Shown here one piece after another: positions 32,690 to 44,008 of a stretch of 64,000 nucleotides of DNA (the first letter of the stretch is position 1; every line of letters begins with the position of its first letter). Both the position numbers and the translations under genes were made by a program. The stretch comes from Platynereis dumerilii (lineage: Eukaryota; Annelida; Polychaeta; Phyllodocida; Nereididae), in NCBI GenBank assembly GCA_026936325.1, contig JAPTHN010000006.1, forward strand, positions 30,707,296 to 30,771,295, given 5' to 3'. The notes beneath the pieces are model-generated. The model saw only the letters and a list, made by a program, of their open reading frames with translations, did not search any database and was not told the DNA's origin.

Positions 32690-33790
32690 ACCATTCTTCC
32701 CCATAACAAATTGACCAAGTCTAATTCGAGGTCAGAATTATAAATGAATGCTTCTTTTTACCACTGGAGTTGACAGGAACCTTCTGCATGGTCGCATCGT
32801 TCTGACTTCTCACACTCACATCTTATAAGCACAATAATCATTTGAGATATTTCTTGTTTCTTCAAAACCTCAGTATACAGTGGCTAGTATACATTTTTAT
32901 TCTTGTGATTCTTTAGAAACAAAATATAAAAAACACCAGAACAACATCCATTATCAGCAATTACTATTATTACACGAGTATTTAAGAATCTTTTTGAGTC
33001 AGCAGCACATATTGCCAATTAGACTGTGGAGTCATGTGGAGTCTTGTAGAGTCCTGTGGAGTGCACATAGTCCGTGATTGTTTCTCTTGGTCTTGGCCTC
33101 TCTGTGCTGCTTGTATTCTCAGGTTAGGCCTCATGGGTTTCCACTATACAACATATAAGCTTGTCATATTCTTGTGGTCAAATAAAGATAGCAGATACGA
33201 TTTTGAAGAGCTCTGTCTGGATTCTGGCAATTTACAGGTTTGTCATATTTCTACATCAGATTCTGTTTCTTATCCGTCTTTGACAACTTGTCAAGGAGTC
33301 ATTTTGCAGTTACCGACAAATTGAAATATTATCACTGAGAAGAAATGCTATTTGATTAGTCACCTGGTGACAGAAACTCATCGTGTTTCGCTGATGAAAT
33401 GTGGGAAGTCAGAGTCATGCGGCCAACAGGTCCTTATGAAATCAAGTGATATATAGAAAGTAGCATTACTGACATCCAAGAATATACCTTGCCTGAGTTT
33501 TACTGTGTGAGAGTGAAAATGTCTCATAGAGCTGTAAGCTCCTTTTGGCAGAAAATTGCGACTGTTTAACGATCCTTCCGTCTCTAGTCATGTACGCATT
33601 GAAAAGTCGTTGTGGTTGACGGCTCCAGAATAAAGATATGATCGCCATGTTGTCCTTTGAAAGACATCAACGTGCTACATAAATCTCCTAAACCTAAAGT
33701 GCTACAGAAAGTAATCACTTCAGCAAAGCCTTCAGTGATTAAGTCAGACTCGCTCACAAAGCTGACCAATGAGCCTTCCACTATGATAGG
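32690..33790 (+). repeat. Low-copy repeat unit 2
   Basis: Uninterrupted second copy of the block described at 29820-32600, about 80-85% alike by eye. A partial third copy follows at 33960-34400. Confidence 0.75.
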
Positions 33791-33959
33791 CTACAGATCA
33801 GGGCAGCCATAAAAGAGCGCCCATGGGAAGAGACGAGAGTGACATTACCCATTGGTTCCTATGCTGTGTGATGATGTGTAATGAGAAGACCAGGAGTCTG
33901 GCACATTCTTTATTCATTTAGGGAAGTTGAGGGTGTTTCTCTTTACCATTAGACCATAG

Positions 33960-34400
33960 GGAACTCTCACCAGATGCTATACATTTTTATTGTCATAATT
34001 CTGTTGAAGCAAAATGTAAAACACCAAACCATCAATTGTCCGCCACTGGTTAAGAAATGAGTATTGTTCAAATGACTAGAGTACCAATGCTTTTTCTTTT
34101 AGATTTTCATATATTTTGTTCCAATCAGCTTGCCTACGGCCAATTCTGCGATTGCCTCTCATGGTCCTGGCCAATTAGTGCCGGTGGTAGGCCTATTCCC
34201 CTCAGGTTTGGTTTCATGGGTCTGCATACAAAGAAGTCTGTAGCTTGCGCCCAGGCAAAAAGAGTCGACTGTTGTACAGCGAAAATGGCACTACGTCACT
34301 CACGATAGCCGATGAAGCGTCATCTTCTCTACATTCAACATGGGAAACATAGAGGCTGTTTGATGAGTCATGATCAAGAGAAGGCCATTTGATTTGGCAT
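33960..34400 (+). repeat. Low-copy repeat unit 3 (partial)
   Basis: TACATTTTTATTGTCATAATTCTGTTGAAGCAAAATGTAAAACACCAAACC...GCCAATT...GGTCTTGG-like order parallels 32890-33140 and 30020-30260. Confidence 0.6.
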
Positions 34401-34958
34401 AACTGATTTGAGAGTAAAAATCAAATGATCCTTTTGTCTGCTTGTCACCAACAAGTGGGATTACCTTAAATCAAATTAACATTGAAAGTTTAAGGTATGA
34501 TTATGGCAAATTATCAGCATGATGACCCACCAAGTGCCATTTTTACATTGCAGTAGTCCACTCTTTTTGCATATCAAATTTTTAGGCTGTAAATCAAGAA
34601 TGTCAATGAATAAACAATAATGCCTATTTAAGAAGTTGATAAGAACTATAATTGTAATACCAACTAACCAAGTTGTCAATGTGTTCACTGTTATTCTGCA
34701 CTTTCTTTATTTGACACAGTCCTATAAATAAAAAATATTTCATAATGTGAAGGAGATGGTCATAACAGGCCACTTTCTGCAACTATTTTCCTGGGACATA
34801 ATGCCTATACATCGAGCAAACTGGCCACAAGTGCAATGTTGATCATCAAAAGAACAAACAAGGAACATTGCATGTACCTTAGGAAGATCAAAGAAGTCAT
34901 CCACATCCAACATCTCCAGCACTCTCTCAACTGCGATACAAGACTCAAGGTCGCAACA

Positions 34959-36835
34959 CACAGTGTCCTTGAATGAAGTTTAGGGTTAAAAAAAATTTAC
35001 AAAGAATCTGTCAATGCAGCATTGTAGTATGTGGTCTCAGCTTCGATTTGATGTAAAGATCAAAAAAATCTGTTGGGAAAATTTTGAGAAAATTGAAATT
35101 TAAAATTTTTGGTTTTTCACACCCTTGCTGTTTGCAAAATATCTGCTATAGACATATAAAATGGCAGTTCAGTGATATTGAAACATCAAAATTTATAAAG
35201 TTATACATTAGTTTACTCCATCCGGTAAAAAGAATCAAAGAAAAACCTTTTATTTTCAATTTTCACATCATTTCTGATAGTTAGGGGTGTTGCAAACTCA
35301 CCGAATATTATAATGTGTTTAAATATATATAAACATGACCATTTCGGCTTTATTATTTCTTGAACTAAGGAAAAGCGGCTAATGAACCACCAGCATGTCA
35401 GAAACTGCCTTGTTAACTTCGTTTGTGATGGAAAGTGAGATTTTTAGCATTTCACCAGTTGATGTTTTTCAAAAGAGATTCACAAAACACCTGTAAAGTT
35501 ATCAGACAATAAACAGCGGACATCTGTATTAATACATACTGCTGGGATCTGACAAATTTGTATCTTCACCACAGCTTTGCATGTAAGTTGCATTTGATAT
35601 TTTAGGAAATTGTATATATTTCGATAAAATTATTTTCTAAAATCAATACAAAAAACTATGCAAGTAGACCAAATGAACATATAAGATTGCCAATTCCAAG
35701 ATGTTTTACAGTGTCTTTATCCATATTGAGATATAGGTAGCAATTTGTGGTCTTCTGAAGGATTTGAAGTGCTTTGGTTACCTGTTTTTTGCCAATAATT
35801 AAGATTATTTCTTGGAATTTAGTAGTTGCAGACTTCCAAAATTCAGTTGTTTAGTAGTATCATGCCTTTGTGCAATCAACATATTATTAAACTATTAGTC
35901 AACACATTCTACTCTGTAGTCACATAGTTAATATCAATTATCTGTGAACTTTCCATACAAAATGAAGAGTTATCAGAATTTTTTACTAGTTAACTTCACA
36001 CCAGAAGTTCTAAAACAAATATTTATTGGCGAAATTACTTGTTTTTCTTTCATGGTCAGATTGACAATACTCAAAAATATATCCTATACGTATTTTCTTG
36101 CCAATTTGTTGCATTAGTGATGTAAAATCTATGGAGAAAGTACTAATTTGAGAGTTTTGCACAATTGAAGAAAATCTATAACATACCTTCTAAAATGAAG
36201 TCCCTGAACAAAAATATCATATTTAAAGAATGGAAAATTGAGGCAATCATATTTCTTCCGATTGGACTGAGAGGTATTGATGTTAATTTGGAGAGATGCA
36301 CTCTGTAAGTGTTGCAACATATGTCTCGGAATATGGGTATAAAAATGCTATAAAATATCTAAATAAGTCTTATGATTGACTATATTGCTGCAGTGTTTGG
36401 CTAATTAACGTAGGCACTCAATGAATTAGTAAACCTATTCAGGTTCAGTTGATCAGATGTTTTAAAAATTTGCTATGAGAATGCGGGATGTTGTCTAGCA
36501 AGTTTGTAACACCTTTTGAATACATTCCTTTAAAATCCACTTAATCATAATTCCGAATTTGTTCAACTGTTAATATAAGAACAATGGTGGTCAAAGAAAG
36601 TATTTCTACATTCAACTCATTCTAATAGATCGTTTCCAAAATTTGATAATGGATATTTTGCATGCCACAAGGGTGTAAAAAACCAAAATTTTTAATTTCA
36701 ATTTTCTCAAAATTTTCCCAACAGATTTTTTTGATCTTTACATCAAATCGAAGCTGAGACCACATACTACAATGCTGCGTTGACAGATTCTTTGTACATT
36801 TTTTTTAACCCTAAACTTTGTTCAAGGACACTGTG
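34959..36835. mobile_element. 1.9-kb TIR element, ~180-bp arms
   Basis: CACAGTGTCCTTGAATGAAGTTTAGGGTT at the left mirrors AACCCTAAACTTTGTTCAAGGACACTGTG at the right. The match runs about 180 bases, including CAAAATTTTCCCAACAGATTTTTTTGATC. The interior is AT-rich, with no transposase. Arms resemble those of 19140-22465. Confidence 0.8.
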
Positions 36836-36839
36836 AACG

Positions 36840-37035
36840 GTGTACACTCTAAAAAATCAGGTTTTTCAAGTACCAAATGGTTTTGGAAAATTCATAGTGA
36901 TTTTTGCACAGAAGTTTGGTTTCTGTCAAAAACCAACACCATTCATGAATCCCTATGCCACTGCATTGAATTTCCAAAAACCCAAATTGGTATGATATGA
37001 ATGACAGGCCCAAAAACCAATAAGGGTTTTTGAAT
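36840..37035. repeat. ACACTCTAAAAAATC MITE-like sequence
   Basis: Shares its left terminus with the element at 1740. Contains alternating CCAAAAACC and GGTTTTTG runs that can fold back. The right end is unclear. Confidence 0.4.
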
Positions 37036-37268
37036 GAGATTTATAGCCCGGGTTAGAGGAACACTCCTTTTTACAGCTCTCCAACGTCTTAGCGCACATT
37101 AAAACTATTTCCGGAAACATCCACCATTTTGTAGGACTGTACAATGCAATAGGGCCTGGTTTTCCGAGGTCCATAACACTGTCTAATCAGCCTGTCATCA
37201 CTGGATTAGCCCAACCGAATCGAGTTCTGTACCTAATCAATGGATCCCGCCAGTTTTACGAGACCTAC

Positions 37269-37385
37269 CTGTGATTCATCCAGATATATCGCCATGGTAA
37301 ACATTCCATTTAAGCCGCGGCGATACAATCCGTAGTGTTTGAGTGGTTTTACAACTGTCCCGGAACCTGCAATCCAAACCTCCAT
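37269..37385 (-). CDS. Candidate first coding exon of an unknown gene
   Basis: ATG 37385 opens 39 codons (MEVWIAGSGTVVKPLKHYGL...GMFTMAIYLDESQ) that end at a good donor, CACAG|GTAGGT, phase 0. The same frame is open back to about 37448, where an acceptor-like GGGAACCAG also precedes it. Composition is protein-like, but I recognise no family and no partner exon. A 14-bp palindrome lies about 60 bases upstream. Confidence 0.3.
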
Positions 37386-37447
37386 TGACTTAGCAATGGT
37401 ACTAAATGGCGACTGGTTCCCAAAATCACAACACCAGCGCAATTTCA

Positions 37448-37461
37448 CACGTAATTACGTG
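37448..37461. promoter_or_regulatory. CACGTAATTACGTG perfect palindrome
   Basis: 14-bp perfect palindrome combining two ACGT cores (bZIP-like) around TAATTA (homeodomain-like). It sits just upstream of the candidate exon on the - strand. Function unproven. Confidence 0.3.
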
Positions 37462-37747
37462 GCTGCACAAGAAATAGCTACTCTTTCTATTTGATAGAGC
37501 ATACCCCTCGCTGCTGTCGCGTGATTCTTGTGAGTAACATGACACCTCGGGCCAAAAACACAAACAGTGATGAAGACATTGTCCGACATTTATTCTACTG
37601 CAAAGCTTCAAATCTTGTGTGTGAAGGACTGAAGGTATATTCTTCAAACCACTCACAATTTGAAAATAGAAATTCAATGAACCACATTTTTACTGCCTTC
37701 CAGGGCAGTAGTTTATTTATCATTACAATAATCAACAAACAGTGATA

Positions 37748-38133
37748 GGAGACAATTCAGAATTTATGACTGAGGGTGGGAGTTTTGCCCGATGGGCTAC
37801 CAACCTTGTGCATGTGTATCAAAGGGGGAGGGGTTACTAATTTTTCACAACGTGATTAAGGAGGTTAGTTACAAGTTATTTAAGGAGGGTATGAAATTTG
37901 GATGAAAGAAAACATCATATTAAAGTCATTCATAAGTTAAATTCATTGTCCGAAAGTCCACGATTCTGTATGCATGCGTGAACATCCACGGCACATGTGT
38001 AACAGTAGGCCTATACATATGTGTGTATTACTTTGTATGTCAGGTAGGGGGTACCAAAATAAACCTAAAGGATGTAACAATTTTCTTTAGCAACTGAAGA
38101 CAAAACTTCCAATAATCAATTCTGAAATGTCCC
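37748..38133. repeat. GGGACC MITE, copy 2 (diverged)
   Basis: GACAATTCAGAATTTATGACTGAGGGTGGGAGTTTTGCCC at the left and TCAATTCTGAAATGTCCC at the right; also shares CATATGTGTGTATTACTTTGTATGTC inside with copies 1 and 4. Confidence 0.75.
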
Positions 38134-38424
38134 TAACTCCTAACAGCTTGACAACTTCAAAAATACTGGAATTCTCATAACTTTTGAAACAACAGTGACA
38201 TTTTTTAATTGATGTTGTGCTCACAAAAAATCCGTCAGGTGCTCCAAGATGTAAATGAAGGATTTTATAACAGTACCATATATATATATTATATTATGTT
38301 TAAGATCAAAATATTTGAGTCATGCGAGAAGAGGCATCAACATTCAGTAAATTGGCTATTGATCAATACTGTGCAGACAGTGGTGTCTTCTCTCTCAACA
38401 AAAGGTTTTATATTGAAACTTTAA

Positions 38425-38665
38425 GGGTTCAATAAACTAGTATAGATAAGGAACCCTAAAATGCTTAATATCAAACTTTTTAAAATGTCAAACAGCAAAC
38501 AAAAACAACACTTAGATAATCCAGCTGCACTGAACTCCCACAATGGAACCCCTTTCTCTCAAGTTGGGATCATTGGGTTCAATCATTGGGTCTTCCCACC
38601 AGTGTATTGAATCTTTTCAATTCAGTTGAATCCCTAACAAAATATAGAACTTTTTTAAGGCTGTA
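38425..38665 (-). repeat. GGAACC-rich MITE, reverse copy
   Basis: GATAAGGAACCCTAAAA, GATAATCCAGCTGCACTGAACTCCCACAATGGAACCCC and TTCAGTTGAATCCC are the reverse complement of blocks in 44814-45155. Ends are eroded. Confidence 0.7.
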
Positions 38666-38864
38666 GTATCTTTATATGTACCATCAAGAATTTCGTCCAA
38701 ATAAAATTAATTTATGACATTTGAATGGATTTCAGTGGCCTCCTCTGGTTTTTGGAGATTATCATAAATTGTAAAAAATATAAACTTCGAGGACCTAAAG
38801 ATGGTGTGAGCAATGATTAAATGATGAAAATTCCTTTACATGTCTTGAGCGAATATTTTTACTG

Positions 38865-40022
38865 TTAAACCTGATCTTCCTGCTGATAATTACTGTGGTT
38901 TTGGCCCTTGCTTGTTTTGTCCTTAAACTGAATTCGGACTAAACTGTGTTCATATTCACTATGATGAGTCAGATCTTGGTTTATACATCTCATAAATACA
39001 AATAAACAGGTTTTCCTGAACTTCCGACCAGTGAGGCTGAATATTAGGATATTAACTGCATAATTTGTGAGGGAAAATGCCCCAACGATGCTTGAGATCA
39101 AAGCGAATCGATAATATGTTATCCACAAGGGGTCTCTATGTCTGTCCGCCATCTCTACCGTGGTGTCACCTTGTGGATAAAATGGGAGTATAAGAAAGAA
39201 AATGGTGTCCGGAATTTCAGATAAGATGACGTAGCAACTGACGACAAGGAGCATGATTGTCGCCTCTATATCAGGAGAGCCGACGCGACTGACCATCATA
39301 CTCTCACGTTTACGCTGGAATTGACGAAGAGCTAAAATGATACGGACATTAAAGATTAAAACAAGAAGAGCTGGAATGATAACGCCAATGACGAGAATTA
39401 TGATATTTCCAATTGCTATGTAAGAGTGTGCATCACTAGTCCGAAAAACTGTGCGGTACGCACATCTGTGGGCTACGGAATCGTGTATCCAGAATGTCCC
39501 CTCTATCAATCCTATGATAAAGGCTATCGTGTAAAGGCAACATATGACTTTTATCGTTCTACTGACTGTGCAGAAAGTCAAACGTTTCATGGGATGGCAT
39601 ATTACAATGTAACGGTCAACTGTTAATCCCAGTACTAGAAGTACAGAAAAACATTCTGACGTCACATAAAAAACACTGAACACCTCACACAGCACATCTG
39701 TGTATAAAATCTCCCAGCTGTACAACGTCTGTAGGCTAAGGATGAGATGCAGAAGTAGAACTATTGTATCAGAAAAAGATAAAGCTGCAAAGTAGATCCC
39801 TGAGGAATTCCTCAACCTCGGTTGTAGCCAGAGTATAAACGACACAATATTTCCTGGAAATCCAATACCATAGATAATGGGTAAGAAGAATGTTTCAATA
39901 TCATGCCGTACTGTGTAGTAGTATCCAACGATATCACTGCCATTGTATGAAGTACTTTCGATATAAACGACAGTCAGATTTCTTGTCAGTGAATGATTAA
40001 TTGTGCCATCGACGCCTGTCAT
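38865..40022 (-). CDS. Rhodopsin-class GPCR, peptide-receptor-like, intronless
   Basis: Start set at ATG 40022 (MTGVDGTINHSLTRN), giving 385 residues; the frame runs 18 bases further up without an ATG. The N-terminus has N-glycosylation sites (NHS, NLT, NGS). Seven hydrophobic spans are visible. Family marks are GN in span 1 (GFPGNIVSFILW), LSFSD in span 2, a conserved Cys before span 3 (DVLCEVFSVFYV), DRY with VDRYIVICHP after span 3, a Cys in loop 2 (HRCAYR), RKRES then IMLLVVSCYVILSEIP in span 6, and NYAVNILIFSLTGRKFRK closing span 7. The SLTGRKFR end and DRY context resemble FMRFamide-receptor/GPR139-like peptide receptors. The CWxP and NPxxY motifs are modified, as often seen there. Ligand not predictable. 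No introns, which suggests retroposition or an intronless subfamily. Confidence 0.88.
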   Translation of the reverse strand: MTGVDGTINHSLTRNLTVVYIESTSYNGSDIVGYYYTVRHDIETFFLPIIYGIGFPGNIVSFILWLQPRLRNSSGIYFAALSFSDTIVLLLHLILSLQTLYSWEILYTDVLCEVFSVFYVTSECFSVLLVLGLTVDRYIVICHPMKRLTFCTVSRTIKVICCLYTIAFIIGLIEGTFWIHDSVAHRCAYRTVFRTSDAHSYIAIGNIIILVIGVIIPALLVLIFNVRIILALRQFQRKRESMMVSRVGSPDIEATIMLLVVSCYVILSEIPDTIFFLILPFYPQGDTTVEMADRHRDPLWITYYRFALISSIVGAFSLTNYAVNILIFSLTGRKFRKTCLFVFMRCINQDLTHHSEYEHSLVRIQFKDKTSKGQNHSNYQQEDQV

Positions 40023-40299
40023 CTCAAAGGATTTTGGCACGCAGGACTCCCAGAGAATTCATTCACAACTTGATTGCCTCATGTCTCATTAATTCCATAA
40101 TTAAAATCCAATTTGACATCCATCCTTCCTCTCTTGGAAATGAATAGCCTGCAAAGAAACCCATAAAGAAAATTAGATTTGGAAAATTGAAAAAACTGAA
40201 CAACGTTTTAGGTGCAAGTCTGCAGGACTTCATCAGAAACAAAGTATATGTGGCCCAGTGGTTATTGTGGACACTTCATCACTCACCAAAAATGCATCA

Positions 40300-40470
40300 T
40301 ACTAGGTAGGTAGGTAGGAAGGTAGGTACATGTAGGTAAATTTTATTTATTGTCGTTTTAAATCAAATCACATATATCACAGTAATACAATACATGGATT
40401 TAAGCACAATGCTTCTGTACGACAGACTAAAAACACAGTCCACATACCAACCAGTGTCGGTCTTTACACA
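40300..40470 (-). mobile_element. Retroposon 3' end with (CCTA)n tail
   Basis: On the - strand, a body ending AAAACGACAATAAATAAAATTTACCTAC is followed by CCTACCTACCTA. Family not recognised. Confidence 0.5.
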
Positions 40471-41515
40471 TGCATGGGGCTATACTTTTTACACAACCTA
40501 TATGTATATGTGCATCTACCAACTGGAAGGCTAATATTAACAAACAATACATTTCAATCATTCATATTCCTCACGAATCAGTTTTTTTTTTTATTAACAG
40601 TAGTGGGTAGCTTTATTCTGTATAACTGCAAATTGAATTTTGTGCTCAATATTTCAGATCGGCGTGATGATATTTCATCGTATTATAAAACTGGAGTTGA
40701 ATACAACCATTCAGCTGTCTGCAAGACACAATACTAAATCTGAAACGGCAGTTCACATACAGATTGGCGACCTCTTTTCAATTTGAATTGACTCGCGATT
40801 ACTTTCTCGAAATATCATATTTTCAATTACAGTGTTTGTTAATCACATCTTTTGAGAGGCACGTGCCTCTTGAAATGGAAAGAAAGTGAAGTAATTTGAA
40901 GCACAATCAATATTATGTCTTAATCTGAAATAGAAAGAGGAGTATATTCTTATCTTCTTTCTTTTTTGGCGGCTCCAGTTTCAATCACTCTCGCAGACTA
41001 ATTCAGCAACACAGAGATATTGAATGTTGCAGTATGATATGTACTGAAATAGTATCTAATACTATTCATGTAAATCTTATTCCATTTAAAAACTTGAATC
41101 ACTTTTTTTTTTACAAATTAAACCTGCAGGGCAATGTTGGAACTGGATGCCTGACGACTAACATGGCTTGGTAGGAGTATAAAAGAATTAATTATGATGT
41201 GTAGGTGGCCCTCCAGTAGCACATAGTGCTTTGGGAAGGTCTTCCTGTCTTTATATATTTGTTTTTTAATCTAATTTTTTATAATGTTGAAATAAATTAC
41301 GCCTGAGTCTGAGTAATGTCTTGAGTCTGAGTCTGGTACAAGAGAGTTGTTTGTCAATGAAAACAACAGCCACAGAACAATATGAAATTCAACATGTAAT
41401 GAAGCTACAGGAATTACAATTGTTCGCCACATTCCTGCTCAAGCCCACAGCCAATGGTACTCATGACCGCTACATGTAGCTGTATACACACCATGCAAGG
41501 TTGGCAAGCCCCTGA
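40471..41515. other. No gene seen
   Basis: AT-rich; upstream region of the GPCR gene on the - strand. No TATA box stands out. Confidence 0.35.
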
Positions 41516-41516
41516 T

Positions 41517-41655
41517 TTGTACTTTTTCTGTGCTGCAAATTGTACTTTTTCTGTGCTGCAAATTGTACTTTTTCTGTGCTGCAAATTGTACTTTTTCTGC
41601 GCTGCAAATTGTATTTTTTCTGTGCTGCAAATTGTACTTTTTCTGTGCTGCATAT
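41517..41655 (+). repeat. Minisatellite, 23-bp unit, about six copies
   Basis: The unit ACTTTTTCTGTGCTGCAAATTGT repeats with only a few differences. Because 23 is not a multiple of 3, the same peptide appears shifted through all frames, so the frames here are artefacts. Confidence 0.95.
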
Positions 41656-41754
41656 TCTTCTTCCAGTAATGGCATGTTGTACTTGTTTTGTGACAGTCAG
41701 GTCTCTACCCAAAAGCTATAGTTCTTAGATTTCCATTCCAGGGTCCTGTTTGGG

Positions 41755-42770
41755 AGGAGATGGAAGGTTGGACGTCCTTAAAGGCCTTATTACAGATCTC
41801 GTATAAGTGTGCCATGTTCCATGTGAATATATGCACAGCTGATGTCAGTATTGCAATACTGACATCACTATTGGCACTCCAAGCTTGAGTGTTGATTCCA
41901 ACTGCTACCAACAAGTCACGCTTATGGGCTAAGTGTGAATAACAATTGATTAATCTGCATTCATTGGTATTGTTGTTTGATTCAGTTGGAGCAGATGAAA
42001 CTGATATGTTTGAGCCACTTGCTCGATCCATCATGGACATTCATGGTGTCCTGTTGTGAAATTTCTCCTTGAGGGCAGCACCTTGTGGCTTTTTAGCCTT
42101 TTAGGTGAGACCTTTGCCAAAGAAACTGTTTAGAATTGATGACTGGAATGGGGATGATGGGGAGATTTTTTGGAAGTGAACATGGCGGTGTTGCATGTAA
42201 ATGGGCATACTAGAGGACCAGAAATGGGGGGGGGGGGGGTAGTTGCTCCCCAAATATTTGGGAAAAGGCCAGACAAGGAGGCTAAGAATTCGATCATCAA
42301 ATAAACATTATTGGAAATCAGTGATAAGGATGCCCCCAAGCAAAACTCCCCCCCCTTAGGTCTTAAATTCTGAATGGTTTCTGAGTATATTATTTTTGCC
42401 AAGACAGAGCAGCACATGATAACCTCTCAGACCAACAAATAAATGTGAGAGTGAATGAATTTGTTTTGTTGTAAAAGTGCTAAAACTGATAGCAGTTATA
42501 CACAAAATCCATGCATTATATATATCTGGTTATTGTAACCTTTGGATTTATTCAAAACATCAAACTGAATAATCTATGTTGAGCAACAATCTAACAGCTT
42601 ATTGTGGATTTGTAATTGTGTGATCAGTATGGGTTCCAAGTGACACAGCTGAAACTGCGAATATACCAACTGTGAAATCACTATGCTGATACTGACATCA
42701 CAAGAGCACTATGGCAGTTGAAAAGAACATGGCACACTTATAAGAGATCTGTAATAACATCACATGTGAG
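41755..42770. repeat. Foldback pair around a MITE
   Basis: TTATTACAGATCTCGTATAAGTGTGCCATGTTC (41788-41820) is mirrored by GAACATGGCACACTTATAAGAGATCTGTAATAA (about 42725-42757). A perfect 28-bp palindrome, TGATGTCAGTATTG with its complement, sits at 41840-41867. The MITE at 42125 lies between the arms. Confidence 0.65.
42125..42382. repeat. GGGACC MITE, copy 3 (diverged)
   Basis: AGAATTGATGACTGG...GGGGGGGGGG...AGCAAAACTCCCCCCCC...AAATTCTGAATGG follows the family order, with decayed ends. Confidence 0.6.
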
Positions 42771-43004
42771 TCTCAAGTCCCACGCCTCCTTACACCTGAC
42801 TCTGGTTTGTTTTGGCTTACTTCCTCTGCCCTTTTGACAAGTCAGGTTCTGGGATCTCAACGCTTTGTTTTGCACCAGACAATTTGTTATCTTTTCTTTT
42901 GTAATTTTATATGTAAAATACTCTTTTTTTCTCAGGGTCTGGGGTAGCGCCTGGCTACAATTTACAAACAGTGTAAATAAACACATAAACAAACAATTCT
43001 TTAA

Positions 43005-43160
43005 TATATCTTGCTAAGATTTCTATTTTAGCATACATCTTATTAAGAAGCATATGAGGTCTGAGTCAGTTACACTCCTCTGATCGACATCCAACTGACA
43101 AAAATGCATGTTAGGACACTCAAAATTAATGTCAAACTAATAAAGTTATTTGGAATGCCA
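43005..43160. repeat. Fragment of the GACAAAAATGCATGTTAG repeat
   Basis: CATATGAGGTCTGAGTCAGTTACACTCCTCTG and CAACTGACAAAAATGCATGTTAGGACACTC match 58345-58480. Confidence 0.6.
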
Positions 43161-43888
43161 GTAAATAATATGATATTGTGCCAGATGATTGCAAGGCCTG
43201 CAAATGAAACTGACACTCCAGACCATTTTAACGGGACACGTAAGATTTATGCTAGCTTTGTTTATGTTTTGAGTGATTTCTGAATGTTTAACATCAGAAT
43301 CTCTTGTTTTTTGAAAACATCGAAAAAAATTTTGTTTTTGTTTTTTTTAAAGAAATTATTCAGCTGTTACAGTAGTTACAAGGATTCTGGTGATCTCTCT
43401 TCTAACTTGTTAAATGGCGTTGTCACTCGCTGTGATAGTTCGCATGCTTCCTGAATGATTGAATCTGATTAAGCTAGAGCGTTACATAATTGAAGCCTTT
43501 AGATTTTTTACTTGTAATGAGGATATCCATTGGTTACCAACCAAAACAACCAAGCAACGTTTGAATCGCCAAAGATATTTTTTGTCCCAGGTAAATTCGA
43601 ATGATAATGGCACTTTATCCCTTGATGACCTCCTAATTGCTCTTTACATTGTATAATGCAAATTTATGAGATACGATGATAGGGCGATTAAGTGACAAAG
43701 TAGTGAAAGCACAGTGCCATATTAGCATCCAAATAGCATGCACACATCTCATCAATCTAATGTACATGTAAATTGTGATGGAACAGCTCCGCTGTGAGTT
43801 TGAACTGGTTGAGTCTTGACAATTGATGATAAGCCATTATCATTCTTCTGAAACGGAAACTGCAGAGGATGTTTGATAAGTCATGAAT

Positions 43889-44008
43889 AGAGAGGTTTTT
43901 CTACACGTTTCCGTGTGACGTGTACGTGGGAGTTGCCATGACAACAATGTAATGATATAGCACTTGTACACGTATACGTCACACGTGAACGTGTAGCAAA
44001 ACCTCTCT
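43889..44008. repeat. 120-bp hairpin MITE
   Basis: AGAGAGGTTTTTCTACACGTTTCCGTGTGACGTGTACGTG pairs with CACGTATACGTCACACGTGAACGTGTAGCAAAACCTCTCT. AAT flanks both sides. Confidence 0.8.

Noticed and set aside
34740-34961. Possible BTB-like exon (VERVLEMLDVDDFFDLPK) on the - strand with a GTACAT donor
   Set aside because: Only about 18 residues look protein-like, the acceptor is weak and the block abuts a transposon end; not enough to call.
41414-41712. Repetitive Lys/Cys/Gln-rich frames on both strands
   Set aside because: Translations of a 23-bp minisatellite shifting through all frames.
41705-42040. 111-codon - strand frame with some OTU-like pattern (SANSDVSIAILTSAVHIFTWN)
   Set aside because: Overlaps a foldback repeat and a perfect palindrome, and no catalytic Cys or His block can be placed.
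43459-43656. EF-hand-like NSNDNGTLSLDDL in a 65-codon frame
   Set aside because: The loop lacks the required acidic ligands and has no partner hand; likely chance.
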